Assembly (NCBI GenBank): GCA_032207245.1
Contig: CM063504.1
Span: 87,223,094-87,287,093, forward strand
Length of the DNA: 64,000 nt
Direction of reading: 5' to 3'
Origin: Pardosa pseudoannulata
Lineage: Eukaryota > Arthropoda > Arachnida > Araneae > Lycosidae
In this document: piece by piece, positions 1 through 12,532 of the stretch
Layout of the letters: the number at the start of each line of letters is the position of its first letter
Numbering within the stretch: the first letter of the stretch is position 1
Notes under the pieces: generated by a model
Databases searched by the model: none
What the model saw: the letters and a program-made list of their open reading frames with translations, nothing else
Told to the model about the DNA's origin: nothing
Translations under genes and position numbers: made by a program

Positions 1-227
1 GCAATTGAATCTATATCATGAAACTAGTGATAAATAGCTGGGAAACATTTAACTTTTCATTGAAATGAAGTCCAGGATTTTATTGAAAAATGATAAATTT
101 GTGTAAATAGAAATAAAGATTTCAAAAAAATTTTAAACCAGACTTTTTTTTATCAAAAATTTAATAAAATCCAAACTTTCAAACTTGGATATGCAAGCAT
201 ATATTTTCCCTGACTATAGTTAGTCCA

Positions 228-390
228 GATTATAGCTGAACAGGTATAGTTTTGTCTTTCAGTGATGGTCTCTAGGTTCAAATCTTACTGATGGCATGGA
301 TGTTTAAAAATGTTCAGAATCGACTCTAAGAAGTAGGCCCTAGTCTCATTTTCAAAAAGTAGACCACAGCATTCCTAACTGACTTTGATG
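228..390 (+). repeat. Old copy of tRNA-derived SINE, family A
   Basis: A degenerate pol III A box (near 231) and B box (ggttcaaatct, near 273) are followed by the body seen in other copies here: a cagaatcg segment, then aagtaggccctagtctcatt, then aaaagtagacca and gcattcc. Better copies lie near 58604 and 63217. This copy is heavily diverged and lies just upstream of the first visible exon, in the preceding intron. Grouping rests on reading shared words, not on an alignment. Confidence 0.6.
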
Positions 391-499
391 TAGTTAATTT
401 TGTATTTCAGTAATCTTTTCCTTATTTCTTCATTTTTGTTTTAATCTGTGTTGATTTTGTAATGAATAAGTGTATATAGAGTTATATGTTTTCTTATAG

Positions 500-641
500 G
501 GGAGAGAATCATTTTATACTCCATGTACAAATCCTAAAGAAGAAGTCATGAGGAGCTTAGAAGCTTTAAAAGCAAGGCGACTGCAAAAGAGTGCTTTAAA
601 AAACTCAAAAAAGAAAGTAACCTTTAATTTACATATAGAAG
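500..641 (+). CDS. Exon of an unrecognised, probably cell-cycle-regulated protein (first exon in window)
   Basis: First visible exon of a gene whose 5' part lies left of the window. An in-frame stop overlaps the acceptor (ttttcttatag|G), so the reading starts at this splice site. The exon ends at GAAG|GTACTT with one base of the next codon. It encodes about 47 residues, starting GRESFYTP, then a charged helical-looking stretch, then KKKVTF. KVTF fits the RVxF docking motif for protein phosphatase 1. It joins in frame to exons at 7544, 15953, 19362 and 23284, giving 350 residues in total (1053 nt with the stop). I do not recognise the family. Cell-cycle regulation is inferred only from short motifs spread over the whole spliced product. 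Confidence 0.7.
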
Positions 642-3157
642 GTACTTAAACAAAATAATTTGCTAGTTAGATTTATCTAAACCAAGTAAAAAGTTTTTCT
701 TTGTAACGCTGTTTTGTAAAAGGACTTTACTTTTTTACAAATGCATAAATATGTTTCTGTTAGAGAGAAAAAAAATAATTACTGCACCTAATACTGGTAA
801 AGCACAAAATATTAGTACACAACATTGTCAAGCTGGAATAGATTTTTTTACAAAATATATAATTTATTAATAATTACCCTAATAAGTGACTGGATTATTT
901 TTCCCAATTTTAATTCCCCTTTGTGTTGGAGAAAAAAAACCGAGTTAATAATTTCTATTTCTCAGGTACAAAATCATTAACTTGCAATTCTATTCACATT
1001 TTACCGTGTCTCTCATGATGGGGACTAAAATTGGCCTTTAAATCTATGTGGCCACTTATTTTTAACCAGGTAGCATTTTTTTTACTATCCTAGCAGCTGA
1101 GCTAAAATAATTTCCCATGAGAGTGATGCAAATTTTCTCTTGGGTAACATAGCATAGCGTCATTTTTACAGCATATTTTGTGGTGTAAAGATGTGCAGAC
1201 TTCTAAAGCATATATAATAAATGAAGTTTTAACAGACTTCCAGTTATGACTGACTGTTTGCATTTTATGAAGGCTTGAAAGTGAATAAACTGCTGAGTCC
1301 AGTCCTAGCATACCAAAAAAGGGCTGGTTTTATCTTTCTAAATTACATCCAAATTTTAGACACTCCATACATAGTATGGTCAAATTATTAGACACTACTC
1401 AGGTCTAAATAGAGTCCTTAATAATTTGACCACCTATTGTGTGCATTTATATATTAGGTTGGGATTGAATACCATATCTTTAAATTTTTATTGACAAATT
1501 AAATTCTTAAAACAGTGTCTATTTCTCTTCCAACATTCATCAGGATCATTAAATCAAGTAATTCTTTGTGGTGGCTCTTCAATTATGATGTATACAATAC
1601 AAGGTATTTACTACCTAAATTCATTCTCAAATCGTCAATGTCATGGAAATATTTTTGCTGATGTCAACAACTTTGAAACTGCATCAAATCCTTCAAAAAA
1701 TTTTCTTCTTCAAATACTTTTTATAAACTGCTTTCCATTCCTCTAGTCTTTTAAATTATAGAAAAACATGTCCTATCTTTGTAAAACCTCACACACATAT
1801 TCAGGAAAGGTGTCTCTGAAGAAATTTGAAAAGAAAATGCAAACTTCTTTCTGCATCTCTTTTTTAAGCAACTATAGGGTTCATGTGCATTTTTAAACTT
1901 CTTTATTTTATATGATGCTTGAAGCAGGGAGAAGTAACCAGCAAATGCTGTTAACAAATTAATAACTTTTTACTGCTAGTCTTATATGAAACAAATTGAT
2001 AAAAGCTAAAAAAGTAGGATCACTAAGAGATTTCTATTGTATGACCTAATAAAATGAAATTGCAGCAAGATGTTTGAATTCTGCTTTTTTAGGACATTCT
2101 ACTATAGAAATATTTTGAGGGAATATTGTGTAAGTCAAACCATTAACTCTTTCTACTCTTCTTCATGTCCTTCAATGATTCATCTGTCAATTGGAGCCCT
2201 TATGTAGGTTTACTAAAGGATTTGGAAAAATAGTTTAAGTACAAATGTATTTGCATTGATAGTTGGGATCTCCATAGTTTAAATAAGACTTGTAACTCTA
2301 GAATGGCCGGTATACCTAAAACTGTGAGCTGGTTCATGACCCCAATTAATATAAACCTGTGCTGTTATACAAAAAGTACTCTGAATTTACATGGAAATAT
2401 TTATTCATTTTTATATAGTTAGAAAAAATATATATAGAGAGGTAACATTAATTGAAATATTTTGTTTCTTGCCAGTTAAGATTTCTTGGGCATTTTATAT
2501 GCAGTTTGAGCAACTGCTTTTTATATATTTTGTATACTTCTGGCATACCAGTATTTTATGATTTGAACAATTACCTACTGTTTTGTTTCCACATTTAGAA
2601 GCTTGTAAAGAACTTTTTTTTTTTATCTGCACAGATTCTTCATTAGCATCAGCTTTTATCTTTATAAAGGACTAGTATTTTTATTTGTGAATATTATATG
2701 CAGTACATAACTCTTCAACAAGTTGTTAAAGATATTCTCTCCCAAATTTTATTCCAGTAACTTCTTTGTATAAAATCTATGAATTAATCCAAGCAAGATC
2801 CAAAATATTGTAGAATACATGAACTAACCACCTCCTTGATCCTGCCCTTCCACAATATTTCTGAGCCATTTGGCAACAATGTCTGCACCAAATTTTGTTG
2901 AGTTATAAAAAACATTCCAGGAAACTTTTTTTGGCTGCTTATTGTCAATATCAAATGAAGCTCAATGGGTGAAAGAAGCTTAATAAAACATTTCTACTGT
3001 ATTTTTCTTGTTAAAGTGTTACTATCATGCTTCAGAAACAATGTATTGCATAATGACATTGTTACTTTTTCTCACAAATACAGGTAATTATTTCATATTC
3101 TATTTTATTCGCTCCAGTTAGCCAAGTGTTTTCCGTTTTTAACATTTGGAACAGATA

Positions 3158-3570
3158 CAGTGTTGCAAAAAATTTGTATCTGTACTTATATTTCTTCCTT
3201 TATTTTTGGAAGATGCTATCAAATGAAAAATGATTTATTTGGAGAGAGTAAGGTTTTCAGGGCATTTCTTATCTTTGCCCAAATATGGAAAACCATTAAG
3301 CATGCATAATTGTAGAAAATTAATGTGAACCCGTTAAATTTCCAAATTGGCAGTGGTAGCATTGCACCACTAGCAGACTTTAGGTTGCATTTGATAGACC
3401 AAAATCACAAGCAGCAGAGAGTGTACTTCAAATAAGCTAACCATAGGCATTTTTTCTCATACGAAGTCATAATGGGGTGCCTCTTGTAGATGAAGAAAAG
3501 CAGTTATTTACCATTCAAATGAATGTATGTTATCAAAATGTTGCAAAGGGTAATTTATTTTGCAACACTG
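3158..3570. repeat. Possible MITE with CAGTGTTGCAAAA inverted ends
   Basis: The left end reads cagtgttgcaaaa and the right end reads ttttgcaacactg, a 13-bp perfect inverted repeat about 410 bp apart. The left flank ends in TA but the right flank begins tcta, so no clean target duplication is visible. It could be a small Tc1/mariner-like MITE or a chance inverted word in AT-rich DNA. Confidence 0.3.
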
Positions 3571-4457
3571 TCTACTGCCACTACAATAAAATTCTCAGAT
3601 GTTCTTCTATTATCAGTAAGACCCCTCCATCCTTGTAAGCTGACCATTTGACCTGGAGTTAATATTCTGCTCACATATTGGCAATGAATAGAAAACTATA
3701 AAAGCATCTCCCATTCCAGAAAAATGTTGAATTGTAAAATTTGTGCTTGTAAATATATAATGGGGTCAGAATCGCCCATCCCACAATTTTAGGTACATAA
3801 AAACTAATCATATACTAATCATATTTTCATAGATTGTTATTGGTATAAATTTAGGAAAAGTCAAATTGTTTTTAATTCCATTAGTAACTTTTGGAGAAAA
3901 TCAAAAATAAAATTGATTTGGGGTCAAAATGACTCCACAGTTCTAGTGTTAAAAAAGGGACACTGCTGATTGTGGTATTGTTTCAGTGTTAGACTAAATT
4001 ATTTATTTAACTCCACCCACACATTGTTATTAGACTGTTTCAACTGTCCTCAGGTTCCCAGTCCAATAGCCCAAAGTTTGCATGTTTTCCTTCCCCAGTT
4101 CTCTCTTTTTGTTAATTTAAGTAAACCAGTTTAAAATCAAATAGAATAGCAATGAAATGTTTCATATTATCCAGCAACAAGTAGTGTTTCTCCACATATT
4201 GTAAAAACATCAAGGAAATATACCTGCTAACATTGGATGTTTATATTGTGTTTACATTACGTTTTAAATCTGATCACCACTATCAGAATTACACGTAGCT
4301 ATTAGCAGTCATACCTCTACGAGGGAAGGAAATTATCTCCAATGCCTTAGCTATTCTGAGACTCAGTGGTCTTAGCCATAAGAGGCTATTATTGTAAACA
4401 AAATGGTTAAAAATTCAGAAAAGAGAAATTTTATGATAATTTCAAAAAAGGAAGATA

Positions 4458-5874
4458 CAGTTGACTCTGCTTAATGTGATTGCAGTTAATGTTATCAATT
4501 GCTTATTATTGTCGAAATCGCTTGGTCCCGATTTTCACTATTCATCTGTGCATGAAACTTATTGCTTTGTGATCATTACATCGGTTAATGTTATTAGTTT
4601 TTTAATCTCATTTTAACTGGCAAAGGTAATATCACAATGCTTTCAGAAGGAACCCATTCTTTTCTTTCCCTTCACTATTGTTTGAATTTCCGAGTTCTCC
4701 CTCTTCCACCAAGGGAAATGTGGAATAAACAAAGGAGTGGCGAATTAAACATTCCCAGAATTTTTCAGAAATACACACACCCTGCTGGTGGTCAATGTTT
4801 GTCAGATAAGCAGAAGGCAACACATTCTTATTGGAACTGAAAAAAAGCGTATTCACTTTTTATGCCTTGCTCGCTTACATGCAGCTTGTCGGTATGGAAA
4901 CCAGAAAGCAAAATGATTTAACATTAAAACAAAATTTCAAATCATTATGACAGGTTACCAAAAATGAGTCAGTGCAGTTAAACATTTCTCAGCCTCTGTT
5001 GTGCAAAATCTTGAAAAATTGGGATGAACTTACTAGAAGAGATAAACAAAATAAAAATACAGAGTACAAACGTGATAGAGCTGGTAAAGATGAGCAAATT
5101 GAAAAGGTTCTGTAAAGAATTTGGTTTGAGAACATGATGCTCAAGGGACCCCTTATGCAATAAATGGTTGGTTCCAGGGATGGAAGGCAGATGAAAATAT
5201 TATTTATAAGAGTATTCATGGCAAATAATAAGACGCTGATAAGCCAGCAGCGAAAAATTGGCTATGAGATGAGTGGCCAAAACTAATTGCCTCATATTGA
5301 CCAGAAAATTTATGTTGCGTCAGTATGTCTGGAGAAAAACATAGACTTTTAGTTATCTGGAAAAGTAAGAACTGACATTGTATTAAAAACTTCCTGTTGA
5401 CTACTATGCCAAGAATTCCTGGATGGCAACAGTCATTTTCAATGACTGTATACGTAAGTGAGACGATAAGCTAAAGCAAGATATTCTTCTCCTTCTGGGC
5501 AATTACAGTGCACACGTTTTAAATGTGACTCTGAAGCATATTAAGGTTGTTTTTTTACCTGCAAACACAACTTCCCTTTTGCAGCCTTGGGATTAAGCAA
5601 TTATTACTTATTACAATTAAATTACAATTTATCAATGAGCTTCTTAGAAAAAATTGTAGTCAACAATTGATCAATTTTTTAAATTATGTATGGAGTTCTT
5701 ATGTTTTAAAGGATAATATACAGTACATAAATATAAGGAGAGTTTTTTTCATTTTATTTTGAAATTTAATACATGGGAATTAAAGGGAGGGGTAAATTTA
5801 TCTAATTTTGCATATTGTTGATTGTTATCAAAATCATGATGTCCCAAACTGATCAGATTAAGCAGAGTGTACTG
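4458..5874 (+). mobile_element. Tigger/pogo-like DNA transposon, decayed
   Basis: Both ends carry a terminal inverted repeat: the left begins cagttgactctgcttaat and the reverse complement of the right begins cagtacactctgcttaat. A TA dinucleotide flanks each side (4456-4457 and 5875-5876), the target duplication expected for the Tc1/mariner/pogo group. Inside, on the + strand, are remnants of a pogo-type DDE transposase (see 4930-5574). At 1.4 kb it is shorter than full Tigger elements. It lies in an intron in the same orientation as the host gene. Confidence 0.85.
4930..5574 (+). pseudogene. Tigger/pogo-type transposase remnant
   Basis: Translated pieces resemble the pogo/Tigger/jerky DDE transposase. 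A segment reading YYAKNSWM (near 5400) matches the ANKKAWM region. It is followed by DILLLLGNYSAH and then KVVFLPANTT (5539-5574), the typical block around the second catalytic aspartate. Here that residue is Gly (GGC at 5498-5500) where the family has Asp in DNxSAH. Several in-frame stops lie between blocks. Upstream reading resembles the CENP-B-type DNA-binding half but is badly broken. The copy cannot be active. Confidence 0.75.
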
Positions 5875-6325
5875 TACTTTCTGTAAAATTTGTATTAAGG
5901 GATATTAAAAATTTGACTAGTTTTCTGTTAATTGTAATTTTACTGCTATGTTTGCAAGACAATATTTTTAAAAATTTATTGACTTGCAGCAAAGAAAAGC
6001 AATAATACTTATCATTTCATCTAAAAAATAATTTCCCTTTAAAGTTGTTTTCAGCTTATAATGGTCTATTCTTTTAATTACAAAAGTCTTTGGAAAAAAA
6101 TTGCATTCTAGGAATTAATTTTTTTTTTTTTTAAGTGTAAGAACCCCAATCTAAATTAGATGAAATGCATCAAATGTGTTTAAAAATATAGTTATGTGGG
6201 TCTGCATATTATTATGTAAGTTTACTTTTATTTTTAAACTTTTTCATAATTCTTACCTCTTATATTTTAATTTTTTGACATTCTCAATCTGTGCCTACAT
6301 GAATCCTAAAGCAAAATTTTTTTAA

Positions 6326-6336
<11 letters not shown>

Positions 6337-6358
<22 letters not shown>
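6337..6358. repeat. (TA)n microsatellite
   Basis: Eleven or so uninterrupted TA units inside the first visible intron. A similar tract lies at 8045-8070 in the next intron. Confidence 0.9.
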
Positions 6359-7543
6359 AACCAAAGTTTTACACAATAGCTGATCTAAATGCTGAGATAT
6401 TTTTAATTATATTAAATGAAATGTAAGCTTTCAGAGCAAAATTTTTAAGAAGTTTCAAGTAAGTCTAAGAAAAGAAACGTATGGATTGCTAATTCTTCTA
6501 TGTGAACTTCGTTATTATATTATTATTTTAAGTATTATAAGTCATATGAGTGATAAGCAAAAGATAATTATGATTATTTTATAAAAACCCTGAATTTCAG
6601 GGGATTTCACATTAATGACACATTAATTCCAGGTAAATAAAAATTAGGAATTATTTTTCCATATTCCTTTCTATTTACTTCAGGTTGATCTCAAATAATT
6701 CTCCAACTGCTGTGAAATTTTCTACTAGATTTCAAATCTTAAAATATCTTATCAAAATTTTATTAGTTACTTTCATAGCACACTACAGAAAGGTACAAGT
6801 AAAGGTATAGCAGTATATGATTTTGAGGGAGTAAAAATGCTTTGTGATGGTCATGGTAAGACTATGTTACAACAGTTAAAGGTTAAATGGGATACTATTT
6901 TTATTGAATGTGGTGAGGCTGTACTCAAGAAAGCATATTAGTTGACAGAAAAAATTAGAGGCTTGTCTTTAGTTAAAGAAGTAATTGTAGAAAATCTTGT
7001 GTTATTTGTTTTTAATTAATAGTAAGATTTAATCCTTTTAAATGTGTTTAACATACTTTCATATCTTTAAAGATTTTTTATTTTATAATTTTTTAGAAGT
7101 GATTTAATTATGAAATAACATTTGCTAATACTTTAAAAAAAAATCTGTTATATGTGTTCCTAAAATTTTCTGGGGTATTTTTTTCCTTACAATACTTCTA
7201 AAACTATATATTTATTAATTTTTACCATTAATTTGATAGAGCCATTAATTACCATTAATTTGATAAGCCTCAGTATTACATAACTCTTGAACTGTATGAT
7301 TATTAGTTATACTTATTTTAATATTTATGATATATGTGTGTGTTTGGCAGCAATAAGAAAGTTATTTTAATCCAGAATTTCCTTTTTCAAAGTATAAAAT
7401 AAAGATTTTGTAGCCTTACATCCATATCAGTGCATCTTAGAATAGTTAGTCTAAAATGTTACATAATATGACAAATGACTTGCAGTTTATGTTCCAAATT
7501 GTAACTATTTTAGTCTAAATGCTTTTTATTTTATAATCCTTAG

Positions 7544-7599
7544 AATATACTGCAAAAATTGATGATGATTCTGAATCTTTGCCATCCAAGAAAACTGAG
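7544..7599 (+). CDS. Exon 2 of the unrecognised cell-cycle-type gene
   Basis: A short 56-nt exon bounded by ataatccttag| and ACTGAG|GTATTT. The first two bases complete the split codon from 641 (giving Glu). Eighteen further codons read YTAKIDDDSESLPSKKTE, an acidic, disordered-looking linker. It ends in phase 0, matching the phase-0 start of the exon at 15953. It is too short to find by ORF length; support comes from splice sites and phase on both sides. Confidence 0.6.
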
Positions 7600-10202
7600 G
7601 TATTTATTACTTGACTCATAACTATCTAAATAAGTATAAAATTATGTATGTGTGGGTGTGTTAATCTTTTATAAAATTGTATAATTCTCTTCTAAAACTT
7701 TTTTGCCATTTATTTTTTGCTGTAAAATATTAAATATTGCCCGATGAAATCATTTTGTAGCTCTCTTTCTCTTTTCCCTCAACCACTGGTGTGACTGTGT
7801 GTATTAATAACTTGTGTCATTTTTAGGCTCACTTGAATTAGGAAAATTATGTTACGGGAGTGTCACGGGACAGGTGCAAAGAACGTTGCCAAGTTTGGTA
7901 ACAAAATTTAGTTACCAAATTTGGCTTCCTGGTGGTGAAATAAAGGCAAGGAAAAAGAATTTTAAAAAATACATATTTTCATACAGATGGCTTTTTTTTT
8001 CTTTAGTTCTTCATTTTATTTAAAATATTGTCAATTAAGTGTCTGATATATATATATATATATATATATAGTGTAGAAAAAATAATCTGAAAGTCACATG
8101 AACTTACCTCTTATTCTAGTGTGTAGCACTGAGCCTGTATATATATACATAAATAGGATAATTTTATTTCAGAATACCATCAAATGCCACAATATGAACC
8201 ACTTAACAAAATAGAATATATTTCCTTGACATCCATTGTATAATCCTGCCATCAAACAGTTATAATTTTTCTTATCTGAAGCTGTTTAGAATTATAGAAT
8301 CTTCCTGTTATGAGAGCTTAGATATCTTATTGGATCAACATCTTCCTCTGATTTAGATGTGACAATTCCTACCTTTTTTCTTTTCTGTTGAAGAAATGTT
8401 TTAACTCTAAAATATAAGTACATTGTGTGTTCTTTTGCTGTTGTGAACACATATAAAATTACATTTAAGGAATTGTTAATATATGTATATAGTATTAAAT
8501 CTGTATTAAAATTTGAATAATATTTCATTAACATTTTAGCATATGGAACTAGAAATACTGGGGTTAAAAATTCTACAAATATAAAGGAAACATTTACTTA
8601 TTCTATTTCTTTCATTCACTTGTTTTGTGTGTGTGTGTGAAATTATAAAGAACAACCTTGGTGTAATAGTACACTGCACTTTTTACATTTCATTCAGGGG
8701 TTTTTTTTTGTTTTTCAAGGTTCGTACGGTGCTTAAAAGTGCTTAAAAACTGCTTAATTTTGAAACGCGTTTTTAAGGCCTTAAAGAGTGCTTAATTTTC
8801 CACTAAAGTGCTTAATTTTCCCCTTACCGACAGTTTTTATTTGAATATTTCGAAATCGTCTATGAAAATCATAAAAGATCGCTCGGGATTAATCGTTTAA
8901 TGTGAATGAAATCAGACACTGCAGCGCTCCTTTTTTTCCTCATTTTCCTTTTTTCTAAAAATCTGTCCTTTATTCCTTATTTTACGGCATTCCTCCTTTT
9001 TTTCGGCTATTCCCGCCTTTTATTCCTTTTTCCTTTGGGCCATTCACTCCTTTTATTCGTTTTTTCTTCTCAACATTTACGGAGTTATGTAATGGTGGAA
9101 CGGATTACACACATCGTCTTTCCCATGTTTTGATAACATCTTTGTTTTTCTAACATTTTCTTTCTGTAGGATATTCACCTCCCCCCCTCTCGATAAAAAC
9201 TTAGGCTATTTATTGGCGGTACATGTGTTTGAAAGTTAGCAAATAACAAATAACGATCAAAGTGTCAAAACCAAAGGGGGACCCGAATTTTTCGATTGTA
9301 GTGTCGAGAAATCTGTTTAACCCGTTTCTGAACTCAAAGAGGGGGGAAAAACCGTTACTCCAAGCTTGTGTGCTTAAAAATGGACTGACATATCGAATAT
9401 TGAATTCAGGGATGATTCTGATCCGAATGTTTTTGTGGGTTTGTTCTAAAAAAACAGATTTTTTCGGGAAAAAAAAGGGGGAAGAAGCCATTTATTTATT
9501 TCACATATGTATAAATTTTGACGACAATCTGAAAGTTTTCTTTTTCTCATCTTTTTCACTTTGCCGCGTCCACAATTTTTTTTTTTTTTCTGACAAAGAG
9601 TATGAAAGTGTATCAGTCGATACTCGCAACGCGTGCTTCAAGGTCAAAAAGCCGTGTGACGGGGTATAAATGAAACATATAGAACTTCTGTGGTTCTAGT
9701 TATAAAAGTACAACTAAGCCGTAATTCTATGTTTTTGGTAAAAAAATAACCGTTTTCTGGATTTCGATTCCAGAAAATGCGCATTTTTTAATGGACCATT
9801 ATAGTTAATAGTGCGATCATAATATGGGGCTCTCATACGGTAGAATTATGTTTTAACAACCTAAATACTTTATAGATATCTCCCGAACTCACGTGCATGT
9901 AGACCGATCGTAATACTGTTTTATATATCTGTATTTTTTTTAATATCGCGGTAACAGTATTGAGATTCCAATCCCTCCTATAGTTATTTCAAACGGTACT
10001 TTATCTTATTGACTGAATTTTCTGCTATGGGCAGTGTCTGTGAGAAAATGACACTGTTGCAAAAAACTTACGAAATTTTGGATATGCACGGAAGTTTATT
10101 GTTGAAAAATCCGCACCTTTTCTTTTTGTTGTTAAGTTTTGCGTGTGCATTGAAGTTGATGAAAAATCATAACTTTTAACGGCAATCCCGATAAAAATCA
10201 GC

Positions 10203-10360
10203 CCTATAGCTGAATCGGTAGGACGCGGCCGCGGGTTCGAATCCCGCTCTTTGTTCGTAGCCGTTCAGAATCGTAGTAATTAAGTAGTAAATTCCGATGT
10301 CGTTAGCCGTCGGGTAACATAAAATAAAACTCTAGCGCTCTCAGACCAAACTAAATGGTT
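10203..10360 (+). repeat. tRNA-derived SINE, family A (copy A2)
   Basis: A box tagctgaatcgg (from 10207) and B box gggttcgaatccc (from 10232) are intact. They are followed by the body words ttcgtagccgttcagaatcg and gtcgttagcc, then cagaccaaac. It is nested inside the 8717-12249 element and is therefore younger. It lacks an acceptor stem and cannot be a functional tRNA. Confidence 0.75.
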
Positions 10361-10702
10361 ACAAATCTGTTAGTCTAAAGTACAATTCGAACCCCCTGGC
10401 TCAGATACCGAAAAAAATCCCAATTCGATCATCATCCCGAAATATTACTATTTAAAAAAAAAATTTTTTTTTAATTTTCCACTTAAAAAGATAGCCTTAT
10501 ACAGTGCATATATTATTTAAATCATGAGTTTTTACACATTGATTTAAATTAAATCTAATGCTAATTATTGTATCTTTCCAAACTAATAAGGTATAGATTT
10601 TATTGCTATTTAAGAAATTCTGCAGTCACAAAATTAAAAATTTGTTTATAGAAATGTCTTCTAAAAATTTGATATCTAAAATGCGCATTTATATTATTAT
10701 TA

Positions 10703-10943
10703 TTTTTTAATTAGGATATTTGAGAAACTTTTGATTTGAATCTGTTTTCAACGTTTTTTGATTAGGAGACTCGAGTGATTGTTTATATTAGTAAAAATTA
10801 TTTAGCTTCTGGTATATTTGATACTTAGGTACTTGTTTTTGCATTGTGTAAATCAAATATATTAAAATTGTTTTTTAATTTCCGTGTTTCCTTCTACATT
10901 TTCCTCCTTTTTTTCCTTCTAATATTTAACATCTGGGTCTGCT
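10703..10943 (+). repeat. Direct repeat, first copy (second at 11846-12092)
   Basis: About 240 bp recur in the same orientation roughly 1.14 kb downstream. Shared words run in the same order: ttaattagg, gatttgaatctg, tatttag, acttgttttt, then a pyrimidine-rich stretch and ctgtg/ctgggtctg. Identity looks near 70%. Both copies lie inside the 8717-12249 element, so it may be an internal duplication of that element. Confidence 0.5.
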
Positions 10944-12532
10944 ACTTTTATTGAAAATTATTTGAAATTGTCCATTTAAAAAAATTGTAGACTGTAGTTT
11001 TTAAACATTAATTATAAATCAATCTAAGAAAAATTAATAGAATTTTACAAACTAGTTAAAAACAAATTTTAATGTTACAAAATTTTTAAGTTTTGTTTAG
11101 AAGTGCATTTTAAAGCTTTGCTATTTGAAAAGACTTTTAAATTATTGGTGTACTGTTGAAATCCCTATTTTAACAAACCAGCTTATAACAAATGAAAATT
11201 TTGATCTCATGATTCTCCTTTTGTTTGCATGCTAATTTATCCATAAATAGTGAAGATCCATTTTATACATTTATAGTGAATCTTAGGAATGAGGTAGAAG
11301 GATCCTTTTTTTCAGTCATTTACTAAGTTTTTTTTCTTCAATTTTTATAAAACTTTTTTGCAGTTATGAAAAGATTTAAATATATATGTCTAGATTTAAA
11401 AACAAAGTGCATGAAATTAATAACATTTTGTTCACCTACTCAAGGAAAGAAAATGTTTTTCGTTGTGTAAGACAAAGAAATTCCTTACACTATCTTGATA
11501 CTGGCATCACGTCTATAGAAGATTATAAATTAATTCAGTATTAAAATAGTAAGCAATAACTAGTTTTGCATTTGTCTACACTTTTGGTCATTCGAATAGG
11601 CAATCCATCAGTTGTTTGGTTTTAGTCAATTAAGATCTTATATATGTAAATCTTATATAATATGTAATCTTATGTAAATCTTATACAAATTATAATTTTC
11701 TGAGATCTAACATTAAAGAGTAGAAAAGGTTTTTAAAGGTTCTTTAAGAACCTTTCTTCTAAGGTTTCTTCTAAAGTTAAGTCCAACAAACAATATGGTT
11801 CCTCAAAGTTTAATATAGTAAAGTTCAACTGTATTGGTGAATTTATTTTTTTAATTAGGCAAATTGAAGAAGCATCTGATTTGAATCTGTTTAAAATTAT
11901 TTTTTACTAGGAAACTTAAGTACTTGTTTATATTGATAAAAAATTATTTAGATACTTTCATATTTCATATTTAGGCACTTGTTTTTTGTATTAAAGTAAA
12001 TCAGAACATTAATTTTAAATAATTATTCAACTACCTTTTTTTTGCATTTTTCCCTCTTTTCCCCAAAACATTTTGACTTCTGTGTCTGTGAAATACAATG
12101 ATTTCTCACTTATACACACTCTCTTTTGTTCATGTTTTTGTTGAACCTAATGTAATAACCATTATTTTATCTGATATGTTTCTGGTAAGAGGTGCTTAAA
12201 AAGTTTGAATGGTGCTTAATTTTTTCCATTAAAACAGTGTACGAACCATGTTTTTATATCAATTGTTTTTCATAGCTCATTACGAGATGGCTTTAGGTGG
12301 TGAACATATAAAACTACTTTCAACTGAATAGTCATCAGAATCAAGCATTTCAAAGTAATGTAGAGCTTGCTGAATTGTTGAAATTTAACAGACATTTTTT
12401 ACACAATATAAAACTTTAAAAAACTGAAGTTTTGATATTTATTTCAAACAGATTACCAATATTCTAGTGAAACAGAGAAAATAATACTGCTTTTAGCATG
12501 TCTAATTATAAATTCAAAAGGTAACATACACA

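Larger units (their letters stand above)
642..7543 (+). other. Intron between visible exons 1 and 2
   Basis: A 6.9-kb AT-rich intron with a GTACTT donor and a TAATCCTTAG acceptor. It contains a Tigger/pogo-like element (4458-5874), a possible small TIR element (3158-3570) and a (TA)n tract near 6337. Short ORFs on either strand have no coding character that I can see. Nothing else is identified. Confidence 0.6.
8717..12249. mobile_element. Probable 3.5-kb non-autonomous DNA element with GGTTCGTAC ends
   Basis: The left end reads aaggttcgtac and the right end gtacgaaccat, so the termini are inverted. Unusual gtgcttaa-rich blocks lie just inside both ends (8729-8825 and 12190-12235). The interior is more GC-rich on its left (8800-10400) than the surrounding intron and carries SINE copy A2. 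A short gttttt word flanks both sides (8710-8715 and 12250-12255), but a standard-length target duplication is not clear. The ends resemble hAT-type CA(A/T)GG termini, but no transposase is recognised, so the superfamily is uncertain. Two overlapping ORFs near 9210-9669 look fortuitous. Confidence 0.5.

Noticed and set aside
3640..3955. gggtcaaaatgact-type words near 3650, 3764 and 3921, the last followed by TTAA
   Set aside because: They resemble the termini of some piggyBac relatives, but I could not find a correctly inverted partner end, so no element is called.
9210..9669. Overlapping 93-aa and 135-aa ORFs on opposite strands
   Set aside because: They overlap in antisense, have Phe/Lys-rich low-complexity stretches, show no motif and lie inside a probable non-autonomous element. 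Chance in a segment poor in stop codons.
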